From contig NZ_JAODAB010000009.1 in the NCBI RefSeq assembly GCF_025336485.1, forward strand, positions 124,001 to 188,000: 64,000 nt of DNA, in the 5' to 3' direction. Positions 61,171 through 64,000 of this stretch are shown here, piece after piece (positions within the stretch are counted from its first letter, which is position 1; every line of letters begins with the position of its first letter). Made by a program: the position numbers and the translations under genes. The notes under the pieces were generated by a model that was not told the DNA's origin, made no database searches, and saw nothing but the letters and a program-made list of their open reading frames with translations. This DNA is from Pseudomonas citri (lineage in GTDB: Bacteria; Pseudomonadota; Gammaproteobacteria; Pseudomonadales; Pseudomonadaceae).

Positions 61171-62646
61171 ATGAGCACCCAAGCAGCACAGCAGCAAAGC
61201 CAGAACAATGCCGACCACAGCATTCTCGAGAGCATCATCGCCCAGACCTGCCTGACCCCGGACGATGAGGCCTACGACATCGCCAGGCGCGGCGTGGCGG
61301 CGTTTATCGAGGAACTGCTCAAGCCGCAGAACAACGGCGAACCGGTCAAGAAAGCCCTGGTTGATCGCATGATCGCCGAGATCGATACCAAACTCAGTCG
61401 CCAGATGGACGAGATCCTCCATCACCCGCAATTCCAGGCGCTGGAATCGGCATGGCGTGGTTTGCAGTTGTTGGTGGAGCGCACCAACTTCCGTGAAAAC
61501 ATCAAGATTGAAATGCTCAATGTCTCCAAGAGCGATCTGCTGGACGATTTCGAAGACTCGCCGGAGGTCATGCAGTCGGGTCTGTACAAACACATCTATA
61601 CCGCTGAATACGGTCAGTTCGGTGGGCAGCCGGTGGGCGCGATCATCGCCAACTACTTCATGTCCCCCAGCTCGCCGGATGTGAAGTTGATGCAGTACGT
61701 GTCCAGTGTCGCCTGCATGTCCCATGCGCCGTTCATCGCTGCGGCCGGTCCGAAATTCTTTGGCCTGGAAAGCTTCACTGGCCTGCCCGACCTCAAGGAC
61801 CTGAAGGACCATTTCGAAGGCCCTCAATTCGCCAAGTGGCAGAGCTTCCGTCAATCGCAAGACGCTCGTTACCTTGGCCTGACCGTACCGCGCTTTTTGT
61901 TGCGCAATCCGTACGATCCCCAAGAGAACCCGGTCAAGTCGTTCATCTACAAGGAAACCGTTGCCAACAGCCACGAGCATTACCTGTGGGGCAACACGGC
62001 ATTCGCCTTCGGTACCCGGCTGACCGACAGTTTCGCCAAGTTCCGCTGGTGTCCGAACATCGTCGGCCCTCAGAGCGGCGGGGCCGTCGAAGACCTGCCG
62101 TTGCACCACTTCGAGAGCATGGGCGAAATCGAAACCAAGATCCCGACCGAAGTGCTGGTTTCCGACCGTCGCGAATACGAACTGGCCGAGGAAGGGTTCA
62201 TTTCCCTGACCATGCGCAAAGGCAGCGATAACGCTGCATTCTTTTCCGCCAGTTCGGTGCAGAAACCGAAGTTCTTCGGCAACAGTGCCGAAGACAAGCG
62301 TGCGGAGCTCAATTACCGGCTTGGCACCCAGTTGCCGTACATGATGATCGTCAATCGCCTGGCCCATTACCTGAAGGTCCTGCAACGCGAGCAACTGGGA
62401 TCATGGAAAGAACGCACGGACCTGGAGCGTGAGCTGAACAACTGGATCCGCCAATACGTGGCCGACCAGGAAAACCCAAGTGCCGAGGTTCGTGGCCGTC
62501 GTCCGCTGCGCGCGGCGAAGATCCTCGTCAGTGAAGTGGAAGGTGATCCGGGTTGGTATCGCGTCAGCCTCAACGTGCGCCCCCATTTCAAATACATGGG
62601 GGCCGACTTCACCCTGTCGTTGGTGGGCAAGCTGGATAAGGAATAA
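61171..62646 (+). CDS. tssC: Type VI secretion sheath large subunit TssC
   Basis: 491 residues. AWRGLQLLVERTNFRENIKIEMLNVSKSDLLDDFED, GQFGGQPVGAIIANYF, and the RYIKVLQRE-like LAHYLKVLQREQLGSW region are standard TssC. A strong AAGGAGG seven bases before the ATG at 61171 fixes the start; the open frame begins upstream at 61123. It co-polymerises with TssB, and ClpV recycles the sheath after firing (clpV is not in this window). Confidence 0.95.
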   Translation: MSTQAAQQQSQNNADHSILESIIAQTCLTPDDEAYDIARRGVAAFIEELLKPQNNGEPVKKALVDRMIAEIDTKLSRQMDEILHHPQFQALESAWRGLQLLVERTNFRENIKIEMLNVSKSDLLDDFEDSPEVMQSGLYKHIYTAEYGQFGGQPVGAIIANYFMSPSSPDVKLMQYVSSVACMSHAPFIAAAGPKFFGLESFTGLPDLKDLKDHFEGPQFAKWQSFRQSQDARYLGLTVPRFLLRNPYDPQENPVKSFIYKETVANSHEHYLWGNTAFAFGTRLTDSFAKFRWCPNIVGPQSGGAVEDLPLHHFESMGEIETKIPTEVLVSDRREYELAEEGFISLTMRKGSDNAAFFSASSVQKPKFFGNSAEDKRAELNYRLGTQLPYMMIVNRLAHYLKVLQREQLGSWKERTDLERELNNWIRQYVADQENPSAEVRGRRPLRAAKILVSEVEGDPGWYRVSLNVRPHFKYMGADFTLSLVGKLDKE

Positions 62647-62655
62647 GTGTCGCCC

Positions 62656-63066
62656 ATGACTTACGGCAGTCTTTTCGAGCGCCTGAATGGCGATGTCGAG
62701 AAACGTGCAGGCTTGAGCCGTGAGGCTTGTGTCGTGGTCTCCGTGGCTGCGCACCTGGCCAAGATGCTCAGCACGCGCGCAGGTAGCGTGCAGACGTTAG
62801 CCGACTATGGACTGCCGGATCTCAATGACATGCGCTTGAGCCTGCATGACGCGAGGAGCCAGGCGCGCGAAGCGATCGAGTGCTTTATCGAGGCGTACGA
62901 GCCACGCCTCAAAGGTGTGCGCGTCGCTTCGTTACCGAGTCACGTCGATCAGCTTCGTCTGTCTTTCAGCATCGATGCGTTGCTGGAGGTGGAAGGGGTC
63001 AAGCGGTCGGTCAGTTTCTCCGCGTGCCTGGATGGCAGCGGCCAAGTGAAGGTCAGTCAAGGATAG
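62656..63066 (+). CDS. tssE: Type VI secretion baseplate protein TssE
   Basis: 136 residues, gp25-like. GSLFERL start, LSTRAGSVQTLADYGLPDLNDM (the gp25 'YGLPD' block) and IEAYEPRLKGVRVAS. TssE forms part of the baseplate wedge with TssF and TssG. The start is ATG 62656; GTG at 62647, one base from the tssC stop and nearer the AAGGA, is also possible. tssF begins six bases after its stop. Confidence 0.88.
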   Translation: MTYGSLFERLNGDVEKRAGLSREACVVVSVAAHLAKMLSTRAGSVQTLADYGLPDLNDMRLSLHDARSQAREAIECFIEAYEPRLKGVRVASLPSHVDQLRLSFSIDALLEVEGVKRSVSFSACLDGSGQVKVSQG

Positions 63067-63072
63067 CCAGCC

Positions 63073-64000
63073 ATGTCGTTCAACCATTACTACCAGAGTG
63101 AATTGACGGCGCTTCGTCAGTTGGGGCGACGTTTTGCCGAGCGTAACCCGGCGTTGGCGCCGTTCCTGGGATTGGCCGGACGAGATCCGGATGTGGAGCG
63201 GTTGCTGGAGGGGGTCGCGTTCCTGACCGGGCGCCTGCGCGAGAAGCTCGATGATGAATTGCCGGAGCTGAGCCATTCGTTGATGCAGTTGCTCTGGCCC
63301 AATTACATGCGGCCACTGCCCGCCTTCAGCATCCTGCAATTCGATCCACTACAACGGTCCGGCCCCGCACTACGGGTGGAGCGCGATACGCCGGTCGAAA
63401 GCAAACCCATCCAGCAGGTGCGCTGCCGTTTCCTGACGTGTTATCCGACCGAGGTCCTGGCGTTGGACCTGACCGGGTTGAGCTATTCGGTGAAGGGCGA
63501 CGGGTCGCTGCTGAGCTTGCGCCTGGCGATGCATTGCGAGGGGCACCTGGGCGAGTTGCAATTGAGCCGTTTGCGTCTGCACTTGGCTGGCGAGCGCTAC
63601 ATCAGCCAGATGCTGTATCTCGGCCTGTTGCACAACCTCGAAGGCCTCGAGCTGGTCCCGTTGGACAGTGCCGGCCAGCCCATCACCGCTGTCGATGGCA
63701 CGCCCCTGTCCTTCAAGATCCCGGTCGACCGCGTCCAGCCGGTAGGCTTTACCGAAGACGAAGCACTGGTGCCGTATCCGCTCAATACTTTTCGCGGTTA
63801 TCGCTACTTGCAGGAGTATTTCGCTTTTCAGGACAAGTTCCTGTTCGTCGACGTCAATGGCCTGGACGTGATCAACGCGGCGCCAGACAGCCGTATCCAG
63901 CAGATGCGTGGCCTGGAGCTGCGATTCGACATCGGCAAAAGCGGCATCCAGCGGCTGCGCCCGACGCTGGACAACGTGAAGCTGTATTGCACGCCCATCG
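63073..64000 (+). CDS. tssF: Type VI secretion baseplate protein TssF (cut by window end)
   Basis: The reading frame is open from ATG 63073 to the window edge (309 complete codons). MSFNHYYQSELTALRQLGRRFAERNPALAPFLG is the standard TssF opening, and DPDVERLLEGVAFLTGRLREKLDDELPELSHSLMQLLWPNY is the family hallmark. TssF is the large baseplate wedge subunit, normally about 600 residues, so half is missing here. tssG and the rest of the cluster should follow beyond 64000. Confidence 0.93.
   Translation, partial: MSFNHYYQSELTALRQLGRRFAERNPALAPFLGLAGRDPDVERLLEGVAFLTGRLREKLDDELPELSHSLMQLLWPNYMRPLPAFSILQFDPLQRSGPALRVERDTPVESKPIQQVRCRFLTCYPTEVLALDLTGLSYSVKGDGSLLSLRLAMHCEGHLGELQLSRLRLHLAGERYISQMLYLGLLHNLEGLELVPLDSAGQPITAVDGTPLSFKIPVDRVQPVGFTEDEALVPYPLNTFRGYRYLQEYFAFQDKFLFVDVNGLDVINAAPDSRIQQMRGLELRFDIGKSGIQRLRPTLDNVKLYCTPI

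Overview
The window looks like chromosomal DNA of a fluorescent pseudomonad (Pseudomonas fluorescens group). The evidence is the high GC content and codon use, REP elements, and a gene set and order typical of the genus: a pycR-pycA-pycB cluster with an RpiR-type regulator, an aphA-like acetylpolyamine amidohydrolase next to a polyamine-binding protein, and a type VI secretion (T6SS) cluster. Most genes are ordinary housekeeping or accessory genes. No rRNA, tRNA or CRISPR array was recognised. LAYOUT. 1-6.7 kb: two SPFH (HflK/HflC-type) membrane proteins co-translated with a CPC-type P1B ATPase, then cyclopropane-fatty-acid synthase, cardiolipin synthase and a periplasmic DUF3617 protein. 6.7-14.3 kb: a zinc-starvation block. 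folE2 and a metal ABC transporter (ATPase, permease, binding protein) form one minus-strand operon behind a perfect Zur-type palindrome. A second, identical palindrome sits between a small exported protein and a COG0523 zinc GTPase/DUF1826 pair, and another COG0523 GTPase follows. 14.4-25.3 kb: pdxY, a thioesterase, a Kef-like antiporter, an SMI1/KNR4 protein, a Tim44-domain protein, uvrD and a PAS-GGDEF-EAL protein. 25.7-31.4 kb: an RpiR/HexR-like regulator (rccR-like) with a palindromic operator, a 138-bp MITE, pycR, pycA and pycB. 31.5-35.2 kb: an autotransporter, then a type III chaperone plus YopT-like cysteine protease effector preceded by a consensus hrp box. 35.2-38 kb: an amino-acid ABC permease and binding protein (no ATPase gene) divergent from a homocysteine S-methyltransferase. 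38-51.5 kb: two giant DUF6543 (dermonecrotic-toxin-like) proteins of 1758 and 1541 residues, the first with an OTU-like cysteine protease motif. They bracket two GNAT acetyltransferases, a PaiB-like protein and a MocR regulator whose linker DNA is packed with DnaA-box-like 9-mers. 51.6-53.8 kb: a polyamine-binding protein and aphA. 54.2-57.9 kb: an AT-rich islet with a three-gene unknown operon containing two membrane proteins, and a TIGR04141/DUF6119 'sporadically distributed' protein. 57.9-59 kb: a DUF6124 gene with a long repeat-bearing leader. 59-64 kb: tssA-tssB-tssC-tssE-tssF, the last running off the window. HOW THE GENES FIT TOGETHER. The zinc block saves and acquires zinc: FolE2 replaces a zinc enzyme, the ABC system imports metal, and the COG0523 proteins deliver it. 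The pyc block makes oxaloacetate under two local regulators. The contact and virulence functions (T3 effector, DUF6543 giants, autotransporter, T6SS) are spread between metabolic genes as separate cassettes. The most interesting points are the hrp-box effector cassette, the giant OTU-like toxin candidate, the AT-rich islet, the YTAR-targeting MITE whose relics coincide with gene stop codons, and the DnaA-box cluster inside a coding linker.
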